From: Ailanthus altissimus | Taxonomy: Eukaryota; Streptophyta; Magnoliopsida; Sapindales; Simaroubaceae | Assembly: GCA_946807835.1 (NCBI GenBank) | Contig: OX327690.1 | Coordinates: forward strand, 8,714,501 to 8,778,500 | Direction: 5' to 3' | Length of the DNA: 64,000 nucleotides | Part shown: positions 37,792 through 48,712 of the stretch, in pieces | Layout: each line of letters starts with the position of its first letter | How positions within the stretch are numbered: position 1 is the first letter of the stretch | Translations under genes and position numbers: made by a program | Notes under the pieces: model-generated | Seen by the model: the letters and a program-made list of their open reading frames with translations, nothing else | Told to the model about the DNA's origin: nothing | Database searches by the model: none

Positions 37792-38028
37792 GTGACAACA
37801 ATAGGAAACGTGTTTGTCAAGGGGAGTCTTCTTCTCAGCATCCTTTTGCTTGAGGGTCTGTTGAGGGTGTTTATGGTTGAGGTCCAAAGGAACAAACCAC
37901 TACTATTAATCATGGTCATAAAGAATAAACCACTACTATTGGTTATGGTCATAAGAGACAAACCATTAATTTTAGTTTTGGTGCAGATACTTTGGGGATT
38001 GCGACTTAAAACCTCATTCTGCGGATGA
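37792..38028 (+). pseudogene. Fragment of antisense ORF with three 33-bp in-frame repeats
   Basis: A 33-base unit is present three times (37888-37920, 37921-37953, 37954-37986), keeping frame. In the frame of the open piece it reads NKPLLLIMVI-like; in the next frame it reads hydrophilic TTTINHGHKE-like units, which looks more natural, with one stop. It lies between the two coiled-coil segments. Confidence 0.45.
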
Positions 38029-38481
38029 GAAAGGAAAATGAGTGGTTGATCATTCTCAATCGAATATTGGTCCTATATTCCTAACCAACCGATTGGGATG
38101 TTATTCATGAGCTGTTGATAGGAAATCCCCTAACTCTAACTTTGAGTTGTTTTTCTGTTGTTTTTTAAGGTAGGTATCAACACTCGCTTCCTTTTTTTAG
38201 AGAGGCAGACTATGCGATCGATTCTTCTCATGCTCATTAGATGTATGACTGAGATCCTTTCACTATTTTTCATATGTCTCTTATAAGTGCGATTGATGTA
38301 TTATTCTTATCCCTTTATTTTATGTGTTAGATTTTTTCTTTTATGTGTTGACATCATTTTTTATCCTTAGACAGTGAATAACTTGTCGCTCTATCGCAAA
38401 GCTATCTTTGGAGGGATTTACAATAGTCTGAAGAGTTAATACCTAAAAAAGGATTTGGTCAAAGCGAAAAAGTAGAGTCAG

Positions 38482-38790
38482 ATGAAGGACAAAATGGTAA
38501 AGTCCTTGGAGGAGAAGCTTAAGGAGATGTCAGGTAAAGTAGTAATGCTAGAGAGTCATGCCTTTGAATTTGAAGAGCCAAGTAAAGTTCATTAAGATGA
38601 GGCTGTTAGAGGTGTTGCATTTGTTGAAAGCAAGGTCTCTGAGTTAGCAAGGCAAAAAAAGCACCTAGAAAATCATGTGCAATCTTTAAAGGAGCTTGTT
38701 TAGGCTCTCAAATAAGAGTTTGTTCAAATATATGCTTGGGTTAAAGAGGTCGAGGTACATGTTTATAAGCTACTAATATCGAAAAGCATT
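38482..38790 (+). pseudogene. Antisense coiled-coil ORF of gypsy element, copy 2 (broken)
   Basis: Translation from the ATG at 38482 gives MKDKMVKSLEEKLKEMSGKV, then LESHAFEFEE, a stop, and SKVSELARQKKHLENHVQSL, a heptad-rich coiled coil with several stops. It resembles copy 1 in style (Lys/Glu/Val-rich, near the 3' end of a + strand unit) and is about 2.5 kb downstream of it. It may be another exon of the same antisense unit rather than a duplicate. Confidence 0.5.
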
Positions 38791-38799
38791 TTTTTTTAC

Positions 38800-39140
38800 C
38801 TTGGGGTTCATGTAAGGAATCAAGAAGAGTCTCGATCTTTTTAAAGAAGACTACAATAGCTAGATGATGCTTTGCATGTCTCAGATGATAAAAAATTATT
38901 CTAAGGTTGATGACTTGTCAAATGCTTCTAATGACCAAGTTAATCTCATTCTTAGCTCTTTTTGTATTTTTCTTTTTGTAAAATTTTCTTAACATTAAAT
39001 GATAATTATTTTCTTTGTGTACTCCTTTTGTTTTGGTTCCTTTGTTCTTTTCTTTTGTTAGAACATTGGGTTATTTTATGACTATGGATCTTTCCAATAC
39101 ATGATTTCATAAAAGAAAAAGAAACTTTTTATTGGTAACT
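38800..39140. other. Non-coding tail between antisense ORF and gypsy pol end
   Basis: T-rich sequence (for example TTTTTGTATTTTTCTTTTTG at 38959-38978) between the + strand coiled-coil ORF and the minus-strand end of gypsy pol. The two coding units face each other tail to tail across it. Confidence 0.45.
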
Positions 39141-39149
39141 TGCTTTAAA

Positions 39150-39837
39150 AAGTATAATAATATATTTATGGATAATATTTCTTTAGGAGTTTAGCATTTC
39201 GTGGCTTTGTGACAACTCGCACATTAATATGCTTAAGCTCATATACTCTTAGTCGATTTTTTTTTAAGTACTTTATAGAAACCTTCTCAATTAAGTTTGA
39301 GGGCTCCATCTGTTGGGCCCACAGTGTTTTGTAAAAACAATTTTAGGATCAGGTCCCTTTCTTAGAATTCTCAAGCTCAAATGCGTTTGTTGTATACTGA
39401 GCAATCCTTTATTGATAGACAACAGTTCGAATTTTAGCCATGTCCCTCATCTATTCAATGAGGTCTGGGCTTTCTCTTATAAGCTCTTCATTCTTCTCGT
39501 TATCAAAATTTTACACTATATGAGTGGGTATCTTTATCTTTGTTAGAATCGTAGCTTCACAGCTAAAGGCAAAGGAGAAGGTGTCTCCCTAGTGGCTATT
39601 TTACTTGTAGTTCTAAGAGCTCATTAAAATTCTAGTAACTTATCAACCCAAGCTTCTTTTTTCTCATTTAGTTTCTTTTTAACGGCTTTTTGATGAGTTT
39701 TTTTAAGAGGATTTGACCTGCCTATTTGTCTTCGTATGGGCTAGTGAGGCAAACACAAGGTGGATTTTGAGCTGCTTGTAAAGTATTTGAAATTTTCATT
39801 GTCGAACTACTTACCATTATCTATGATGATGATGTTG
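39150..39837 (-). pseudogene. Ty3/gypsy integrase C-terminal part (broken)
   Basis: Minus-strand translation across frames gives the catalytic segment IIIIDNG, then FDNENFKYF, the VKKKLNEKKEAWVDKLLEF helix, TTSKIATRETPSPL, the EELIRE/LDLIE-like stretch, KGPDPKIVFTKH and the terminal NAKLLKKYYP of plant gypsy pol. Many stops are present. Its upstream half is 16 kb away at 55934-56510; the copia-2 element lies exactly between them. The style fits the Tat/Ogre clade. Confidence 0.85.
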
Positions 39838-42800
39838 TGAGTGTTGATTATCTTAAGGTGCATACATGTGGGATTATGTTCATCATTACATTCATTATAT
39901 TCATATTTATACGCATGCGAAAGTCTAGAAATCTAATTTCCTAAGCAATAAACACAATAATTTTTTTCATATTGTCTTATAATTAAAATTGCAAGGGTTA
40001 ATGAGAATTACCTTGGCAAGCCTTTAGAATTTGATGAACCAGAGTCCTGCTTTGAAATGTGCTTGTTGTGAATTCTAGCTTCTAACTTGGTGGGCTTGAA
40101 AAGTCTAGAATGACAACTTAATTCCAATAAGGGGTTTAACTCTTAAATCAAAATGCTTAACTCTTAAGCTTGTTGTGGTTACTACAAAGCTATCTATGTT
40201 GTTTCATTGTTTCAACACTTGAAACATAAAAATAATTATATCCTTTGCATGTTATGTGTTCAGATTACTTAGAGAGAAAAGGGAAGAAGATGATCTTTTT
40301 CTTGAACCTTTTTCAACACTTAAAAAAAAATTCACTCTCTCTCCTTCACTTAGCAAAAAAACACACACCCACACACGAGAAACTTTTTGCTTTTTTATTT
40401 TACTTTATTTTATTTTCCATCCAACAAGCAAGCAATAGCCCACAAGTATGGAAACACTTACTATTTTTTTTTGTTTATAATTGTTTACACTTAATAAAAC
40501 AAAAATAAAAACAAAAAGGGATGCACTTGGCCAAATTGTGCAACCAAAAGGAAATATTTTCCTCTCTTGTATTACACATTATAATCTCATTATTTACTTG
40601 CTCATTCATATTTGTCTTTGATATGTTTAGATTAAACAAATCAAAACCTAGCAATGTGTGAGTGATGGCCGAATTTCATAAAAAGAAAATGAAACAATTT
40701 TCATTTCTTGTATTTCACATATTGGTCCACTTGTAAGAATTTGCCACGCTTCATTGCTTTTATTTGTTTATTTAATCAAATTAAATACAAATGAAACACA
40801 TGTATAATGAAATAAATAATATTTGTTTGACTTGATTAGTAATATCAAATATTATTATATATTATTTTATTCAATAAATAATTTAATAAATATAATAATA
40901 ATCTTGTTTGTCAATAAGTAAGGTCATTTTGATAATTTTTAAGTCAAATAATAATTGGCTTAAATATGCCTTGTGTCATCATCTTATTGGTCAACAGCTA
41001 TTGTTAATCAATTGGTGTATTTAATTCTTAAGTCTTGACACGTGCACATCTTGAAGCATATTGAAGCAAACTGAAGAAAATGTTTGGTCTGCTGGAATTT
41101 ACTAGATTAAACTATTTAATCGATATGCTACCCCTGTGTACAACGAGTACACTTCATATTGCGAGACTTACTAAGTCCACACCTAATTTTTCAAACAAAA
41201 CTATTCTATGAGTCCGAGTTTGATGCCCCACGCATAAGTCACGAATATTACAAATCAGCGTAGTAGACCATACAAGTTGAGGTCATCTCGCATATGTATA
41301 ATCCTTCCGCTATTTGTATCCAGAAGGAGCAGGAATATAGATCATCACTGTCAAATCCCCATGCATTCATCTATGAACTTATCTCCAGACAAGTATCTCG
41401 ATAGACAATATACACAAATACCTTTACAATATTGTTTAACCCTGTGGGAGATTCTTTTCTGGGTTTTTTTGCATATAACCATAAGCCTTTCTGAGATACA
41501 GTCTCGGAGTATCTGGATATACAACTCACTCATGTGATCTGACGGATCCCATATGCCATATAGGATTCCGGTAGGCCCATGGTTACTAAGAATAACCATC
41601 TAGACTATCTAGATATGGTCATACAATGATATGTAGTAAAAGGTTTCACCAACAGACCCGTATCGATGAATTAGATCAAGAACACCGTGTTTGAGAATAC
41701 ACATGCATAATAACAATTTTTTAGCACCTATTGTAACTATGTTATTACTGATGTACTCTCAAGTCTATGTCCTGTTACAGATAAGGTCCAAACTCTTAGA
41801 TTTTACTGACTTTTATAACTTACTAACTCTTAATAGTGTTAACTATTAACAATTATAATTCTCAGAGTTACTAACCTTTAGCGCTGATCTAAACTCTTTT
41901 AGCCCAGATCTAAACTCCTTCAGATCATACAATGTCTGTAGTTGATTGATGCTATACTAATTAAGCGCAAGCGCAAGCTATCGTATCAAGTAATATAGGA
42001 TTTTAAGTCTAAGTATTGATCTCACATGGACTATGCGATCTAATTCTATAAATCAAGTACTAAAATTGTAACTACCTAATTTATATTCAGAAATCAATAT
42101 CTGAAATTTAATTTACTAATCTAACTCTATAAATTAAACTAAATAAAAATAAAGGGTAGAATTCATAAATAAAGATAATCTAGGATTTTGACTTGTCTCC
42201 TAGTATTTTATTGGACTTATTAACCACTTAGTTAATCCCTTGATACCAATTGATTAGCTTAGACACTAATCTCAACATAAGCCTCTGTCGATGGCCAAGT
42301 GACTATATTACGCATTCTAACAATCATCTATATGTCTATGGTAATCAAATCAGAATGTAATTCATTAAGATCAAGTCTAAATTATACCATACATGCCACT
42401 TAGGTATATGTCTATTCTAGATGAAACTTATATTTGTTACCCTATGATCATGCATCAAACTATTTTAGGCTAAACACATGAATCCTTTTGTCAAATTCAT
42501 CATGGTTCCTTAATCATTCAAAATATTGATCAAGTTAAACACAAGATAGAATGAATCAATTGAATGTATCAAGTTCATAAACTAAAAATTAACACAATCT
42601 AAATCCATACTAGATTCATATAGTCTAACTCTACATGAACAATTTAGCCCATCATAAAACCAAAAGTACTTAACCAATTCATAAAGATCAACAAGAATAA
42701 GAACATAATAATAAAGAAAGAGAAAAAAAAACTAATCAAAGTGACTCATTGATGTGCTTCTCCCTCAATTTTGACTTGAAACTTGAATTTTGATCTTGGT

Positions 42801-43361
42801 TCTTCAATCTTTGGCTTTGATATTTAATTTTGTGTTATGAATTCTTTCTCTAAATATTTTCCTCTTTTCTTTTTTCTCTCCCTTTCAATTATGGTTTTTG
42901 GCATTCTATTTATAGGTTTATGTCTTCAAATTACTATTTACAAGTACTATAGCAAAAATACTGTTCATATGTTACTATTCACCACCACGCTCGCCGTGGT
43001 GATGGTATTGTAGCAGATCAATGTATCGTATTATTGTAGCTCTTCACTGCAGCAAATCACTATAGCAATTTGATATTTTTGGCTTATTTTCATTAGAGTT
43101 TCAATCCTATTTGCTCAATTGACTCCAAACCTACAAAAATAATAATAAAATACATCAAAATTCTAATAATCTTAATTTCTACGAACAAATATTAAGTTTC
43201 GAAGATGAAAATATTAGACTTAATGACCCCTTATCAGTAGTGTTACAAGCACCATACTATTTAATTAATAAAATTAACGATTTAATAAAATGTACTATAT
43301 AAATATTATAAAATAAAATATTCATACAAAATGGGATGGCACGTAAGTACAAATTTCAACA
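39838..43361 (-). repeat. copia-2 3' LTR (contains a nested solo LTR)
   Basis: Starts TGAGTGTTGATTATC and ends AAATTTCAACA on the + strand. It matches 52274-55933, 58181-60504 and, inverted, 56515-57954. The host part is about 2.2 kb; 41943-43236 plus one GTAGT copy is a later insertion. Confidence 0.9.
41943..43236 (-). mobile_element. Solo LTR, family M, copy 1 (1.29 kb) inside copia-2 LTR
   Basis: On the minus strand it starts TGATAAGGGG and ends GCATCAATCA. A perfect duplication GTAGT is at 41938-41942 and 43237-43241. Removing it restores the uninterrupted sequence seen in the sister LTRs near 55806 and 60370. No coding content. It is homologous to 53319-54689 (shared CATACATGCCA(C/A)TTAGGTAT and ATCATGCATCAAA words). 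Confidence 0.9.
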
Positions 43362-43399
43362 AACTTCCATTTGGTATAGTGTCATTCATAGTGGTATCT

Positions 43400-44262
43400 A
43401 ATACCCATGGACTCCACGTGTTTCTTAAAAACCTTCAAAGTTAAAGTCTTAGTTAATGGGTCTACTACATTATTTAGAGAGTCAACTCTACAAATTATTA
43501 CATCTCTCTTAGTCAAAATCTCTCCAATTAAGTGGTATTTTCTCTCCATATGTTTAGATCTCTGGTGTGCTCTTGGCTCTTGGCTTATGCAATGGCCCTG
43601 TTATTATCGTAGAATAATGGGATAGAATCCATCGAGGTAAGGACAATTCATAAATTAGAAACAAACTTGCGTATCCACGTTGTTTCATTTTCTGCCTCAG
43701 AGGCTGTAATATATTTTGCTTCCATTGTGAAATCGATTGTGGATCCCTGCAGCTGTTTGTAACTCACTGCGGCATCTTTGAGAATAAACACATATCTGGA
43801 TATAGACTTTTTATCATTCGAATTAAACTGAAAGTCTGAATCTGTGTATCCTCGGACTTGCAAGTCACTATTTACATAAATTAAAAACTTGTCCTTTGTA
43901 CCCCTAAGGTATTTAAGGACATGTTTAACTGCAATCCAATGGCTGTCACTTGGATCAGATTGATACCAGCTAGTAACACTTACAGCCATGCTGATGTTAT
44001 GTCTTATACGCATCATAACATACATAAGAAAACATATAACTAATGCATATGGTATTTTAGACCTTCTAATTCTTTCATCTTCCGTCTGTTGAGACATTCT
44101 CCTTTGAAGATGAATGTCATGCTTAGAAGCTACATTAGCTGTCTTATAGTTAATAAAATTGTACCTTTCTAAGACATTGTCGATGTAGGATGATTTAGAG
44201 AGTCTTATCAGCTTCCTAGCTCTATCTTTATAAAACTCTATACTTAATGAAAATTCTAAATA
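43400..44262 (-). pseudogene. copia-2 RNase H and RT C-terminus (broken)
   Basis: The open piece 43648-44097 carries YLRGTKDKFLIYVNSD, GYTDSDFQFN (RNase H Asp), STIDFTMEAKYITASEAENE (EAEY-type motif as EAKY: the Glu before Tyr is Lys) and TTWIRKFVSNL; FYDNNRAI follows at about 43610. Upstream, 44150-44262 gives FYKDRARKLIRLSKSSYIDN, the RT C-terminal link, up to an insertion at 44263. Confidence 0.9.
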
Positions 44263-45297
44263 GGCAACCTAAGAGGGGGGTGAATTGGGTATTTAAAAAT
44301 TAATACACTAATGTAAATAATTTATGCAATTATTAAAATATAAACAAATGTAATAACAAAATGTTTACAATAATAAATAATAGAGTAAGGGATAGAGAGA
44401 ATGGCAACATAATGTTTACGCGGTTCGGTACTCTACACGGCCTACGTCCACACCCCAAGTAACTCGCCTTGAGGATTCCACTAGCTTGCCTTAAACCAAG
44501 GCCAAGAATCAATACACTTGACTTCTAAGGTGTCAAGAAACCTTTACAACAAATTGGTTTCTAAGGTACCAATTAAATCCCTTACAATTAAAGAGTAATA
44601 ACTCTTCTCTCAAAGTATTTTCCACAAACACCTAACTTACAAAAATAGAGTAACCACTCTCTTCACAAAGTGTTTCCCATAAATATTTGAATAAAATTAA
44701 TACAAGAATTGATAAATAAAATAATTTAAACTCCAAAATGAGTAAATATGAAGTTGTAAGAACAACGAAGCTCTCAATTCTAATATATGACATTTTTCTC
44801 TTCTTCTCTTATCTTTTTTCAGCTTCAAATTAGTGAGGTCTTTATAAGGAATGAAAAATATCTATTGCTACAGTAACTCTCCCATTGCTACAGTGTTGTT
44901 ACAGTGACTTAACCGTTGCAACAGTGATGCACAATACTTGACTGTTATACAATAATTATTTCGTTACTACAGTGCCGCTACAGTATACTGTCTAAGTTTT
45001 GATCTTTTGCATTTTAGTCCATTTTCTAAAACTTTTAAGACTTTGCACTTTGGTCCACCTTCACCATACTTGAATGATTTTGCAACAACTTTCTGTAAAC
45101 AATTTTAAATTTACTTTCGTAAAATTCTTTGGAAAGCTAACATAATTATCTTTTGGTTATCATCAAGTTTGTATATATTTTCTATCTCATATAGTACCAC
45201 CATAATTCCAAATATGCCTTTATGTTTTATTTGCTCCTAATTACCTTACTTATGCATTTATTCTTTCAATGCCTAAACATAGAATTTGTTATCATCA
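44263..45297 (-). mobile_element. LTR-like insertion (solo LTR, 1.04 kb) in copia-2 RT
   Basis: Flanked by AAATA at 44258-44262 and 45298-45302. On the minus strand it starts TGATGATAACAAATTC and ends CTTAGGTTGCC (CC instead of CA). It contains GAGGGGGGTGAATTGGGT and ACGCGGTTCGG...CCTACGTCCACACC (on +), both typical of plant copia LTRs. Short GCTACAGT-type repeats lie at 44865-44990. The RT gene resumes on each side. Confidence 0.8.
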
Positions 45298-45302
45298 AAA
45301 TA

Positions 45303-45990
45303 TTAATATATATAACTAGAAAGTCAACACCTAATATATATGAAGCCTCTCCCAAATCTTTCATGGATAAGTTCTTATTTAGATAACTCTTAACTAATTG
45401 TAACATACCTATGTCATTCACAATGATTAGTATGTCATCCACATAAAGAACTATGAAGACTATCATGTTCATACTGACCTTTTTGTACATATAGGGTTTC
45501 TCTTTATTTTTGATGAAACTAGACCCTCTGATTACTTCATCAAAACGAAGATTTTAACTTTGAGGTGCCTGCTTAAGTCCATAAATGGGCTTCTTCAGCT
45601 TGTATACTAGACCCATAGTTAGGCTGGATGCAAAACCTTCAGGTTATTCTATGCATATCTCTTCCTCCTCAAGATATCCATTTAATAATGACGTCTTTAC
45701 ATCCATCTGTCATATCTCAAAGTCATAATACACAGCAATTGTCAATAAAATTTGTATTGTCTTTAACATTGCTATAGGTGCAAAGGTTTCCTTATAATCA
45801 ACCCAGATCGTTTAGCATAACCTTATGTAACTAGTCGGGCTTTGAAGCTCTCTACCTTTCCATCGGGCCCATGCTTCTACTTGTAAATCCATTTACAACC
45901 AATAGAAACTATTCATTTAAAAAGCTCAACTAAGTCCCAGACTTGATTTTAATGTATTGAGTCAATTTTGAATTTTATGACTTCTTGCTA
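45303..45990 (-). pseudogene. copia-2 reverse transcriptase, main part (broken)
   Basis: 45266-45490 encodes IVFIVLYVDDILIIVNDIGM with the catalytic YVDD box and LNKNLSMKDLGEASYILGV; reading breaks after GVDF at the insertion side. Upstream, 45500-45980 shows decayed RT sequence in several frames (VKTSLLNGYLEEEEICIE-like, CKLKKPIYGLKQ-like). Inactive. Confidence 0.88.
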
Positions 45991-47240
45991 TTTTACCGAG
46001 TTGATGTCCAACATCGCCTTTCTATAGGTTAAATGAGCATTTTCTTCAACTATGAAAACTCTATGCGCATATTTAAGCATTTGACCATATCTGGTAGGTG
46101 GTCTAGACATCCTCTTTGACCTACATAGAGGGTATGTTAAAGGTATTCCAACGGATTGAACTTGAGGTTCAATCTCTGATTTATGATGATTTTGATTGAC
46201 TTCATCAAGCACAATCTTTCTACAACCTCCACGATTCATAAAGAAAAGTGGCATATCGAGAAATAAATATATTTCGTTCCTCTGGATCATAGAATTGGTA
46301 TCCTATTGAATTCTTAGCAGATCCGATGAACCTGTACTTGTACCCCATAGGTGCAAGTTTATCATGTTGTATAACTTTTACGTAAGCAATACAGCCCTAA
46401 ATCTTAAAAATATTTAAGACTTGATTTCTTTCTTTTCAGCATCTCATGCGAAGTGGTTAGAACAGCTTTGGATGGAACCTTGTTCAATATATAAGCAGTA
46501 GTATCAAGAGCATATCCCCACAGATATTTCAAAAGATTGATAAAGCTCATCCATGACCGAACTATATTTAATAAAGACTGATTTCTCATTTTCAAAACAC
46601 CATTGTGTTGTGGATTACCCAGAGGACTATACTGAGCGAGAGTCCCGTTCTCCTTTAAATAATAAAAAACTTTACTGCTCATGTACTCGCTACTTTAATC
46701 TAATTGAAGGCATTTGACATACATGCCGATTTCTTCTCTACTTCAAGTCTGAACTCTTTGAACTTTTTAAAGTTTTTTAACTTGTGTTTCATAAGAAATA
46801 CGTACCCGTATCGTAAAAAATCATCAATAAATGTTACAACGTATCGAAATTCATCAATTACAGCGTGATTCAATGGACTGCATACATTACTATGTACTAG
46901 TTTCAATAAATCAGTGGCATAGTGTCCAACACCAGTAAATAGAGATTTAGTCATTTTCCTTTTAATACAAGATTCAAAAATAGGGTAAAGTTCTATAGTT
47001 AGATCAGGTATCCGACCATCCTTAACCAGATGGGTTAGATGTCTCACATCTATGTGACCTAATCTAATATGCCAAAGTTTTATATCATTTAAAGTTCCTG
47101 AACTACTACTAGTGCTACCTTGTACATTCATGACATTTTCAGTTGTATCCAAAACATAATACCCATTAATTAACTGACATTCAACTAACAAAACTTTAAA
47201 CATATCACATAAATATAAGGAACGATTCCTAATATACACA
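45988..47240 (-). pseudogene. copia-2 integrase with GAG-pre-integrase domain (broken)
   Basis: 46700-47239 begins with the pre-integrase zinc region (KLWHIRLGHI, ESCIKRKMTKSLFTG) and runs into the core: LVHSNVCSP replaces HSD, then VVTFIDDF. The second catalytic Asp is kept in LQLD followed by a stop (about 46700). 46404-46682 has PLGNPQHNGVLKMRNQSLL, where the catalytic Glu position is Lys. 45988-46290 is the integrase-RT linker, with the usual RSKRMSRPPTRYG segment. Confidence 0.9.
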
Positions 47241-47282
47241 TGATACCCTTCACTATCAAGTACAAAAAAAAAAAGAAATAAT

Positions 47283-47660
47283 CTATCTGATACATGAAGG
47301 CATAAAATAACAGTTATTCAATACAACTATTTTATTATAAGGGAGAATCAAGTCAAAATCTCCCGGCTGTAACCATCTAATTTCCTTTAGAACTTGTAAC
47401 ACATTGCAGATGTGAGAAGAAGATGCAGTATCTAATACCCAGCTTGTACTAGCATTAAGTGCTAAAGAAATGTCAATAATAGATAATACCCAACATATTG
47501 CAGATGTCAATAATAGGTAAGCATATACATGTGGGAGTCTTCTTTAGGGTGGCAAGGTATTTAGGGCAGTTCCTTTTCTGGTGTCCTTCCTTGCTACAAT
47601 GAAAATATTTTCCTTTTGCTTTTAACTTTTCTTGTGGCTTAGATATTTGTCGCCACTAAG
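47283..47660 (-). pseudogene. copia-2 protease start and Gag zinc knuckle (broken)
   Basis: The protease motif at about 47440-47400 is STSWVLDTASSSHICN: the catalytic DTG has become DTA. The zinc knuckle at about 47620-47570 reads KYFHCSKEGHQKRNCPKYLA, where the first Cys of CCHC is Tyr. Confidence 0.85.
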
Positions 47661-47759
47661 GACCCATCCTAGATGTCTGCTTCACTTTCTTTTTCTACTT
47701 CCCTCTGGACTTTCTAAATGCCTTTGGGGTAGAAGATGAAGCATCCTAGATACAGAGGG

Positions 47760-48380
47760 TCGTGCTCTTTTTACTCAAGTCGTCCTAAGCTGTCTTGAGC
47801 ATATTATGCAGATCAGCGTAGGTAGGGGTTAACCCTTGCATGTTGAAGTTCATGATGAACTATGCAAATGATCCGGGCAACGACTAAAGAATTAAGCTAT
47901 TCCCTAAATTATTGTTCAAAGAAATGTCCATACTCTCAAACCTCTCAATTAATCCTATCATCTTGAGGATATGAGGGCTCATTGGGCTTTCATCAGAAAG
48001 TTTGGCCTGAAAGAGAACTTTGGCGACCCTATAAATCTCGACTTGGGGTTGGTCACCAAAGAACTCCTTTAGATGGAGCATGATGCTACTAGCACTGTCT
48101 ATACGGACATGCTGCGGTTCAGTGGTCAAGGAGGCGAGGATGTAGGATTTAACTTTTAAATCACTATTATTCCGTTTTTGATATGTCATATTTTCCTCAT
48201 CGGTGGCATCCTTAGAAACACCCTTGGATATTTTTTAGTCAATGATATATCCTACCTTTTTTGAATCTAGAACGATTATGAGATTCATGTACCAATCAAA
48301 AAATTTATCAGCACCATTGAGCTGGTGTTCATCTAGTATGCCTGCCAAAGGATTACTTGAGGCTATTATTGCTTCACAAG
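47760..48380 (-). pseudogene. copia-2 Gag (broken)
   Basis: Starts with the plant copia Gag signature LAGILDEHQLNGADKFFDWY, then NLIIVLDSKKVGYI and a stop (about 48240). It continues in 47884-48189 with SYILASLTTEPQHVRIDSAS, MLHLKEFFGDQ and KLSDESPMSPHILKMIGLIE. This is the usual Gag N- and mid-region; the final third is decayed. Confidence 0.88.
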
Positions 48381-48707
48381 ATAAATAAAGAAATAGAATA
48401 TATTAGCGAATATTAAATATTAAATCGCTAATAAAATGTTTTAAATCATAGGTATATTATATATATAAATTTTTAATTTAAAATTCCCTCACACTGCTTT
48501 ACATAGTCCCTTTAATCTCTCAAATGGGATAACGTAAGTTTAAACTAATTTAAACTATATAGTTAAAAGTAGACCCCATTAGCATTTTACTCGGGACATA
48601 CATTGTAGTGATTGAGGCCTTTGTAAACCCACCGGGTAGATAATTATTGTTAATTGTATCTTATGCAACTCTTACTCGTGATCTTAAATACATCTTATCC
48701 GTACACT
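48381..48707 (-). other. copia-2 untranslated leader, gag-proximal part
   Basis: Non-coding AT-rich sequence between Gag and the family L solo LTR. It continues on the other side at 51468. Confidence 0.7.
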
Positions 48708-48712
48708 TTAGC

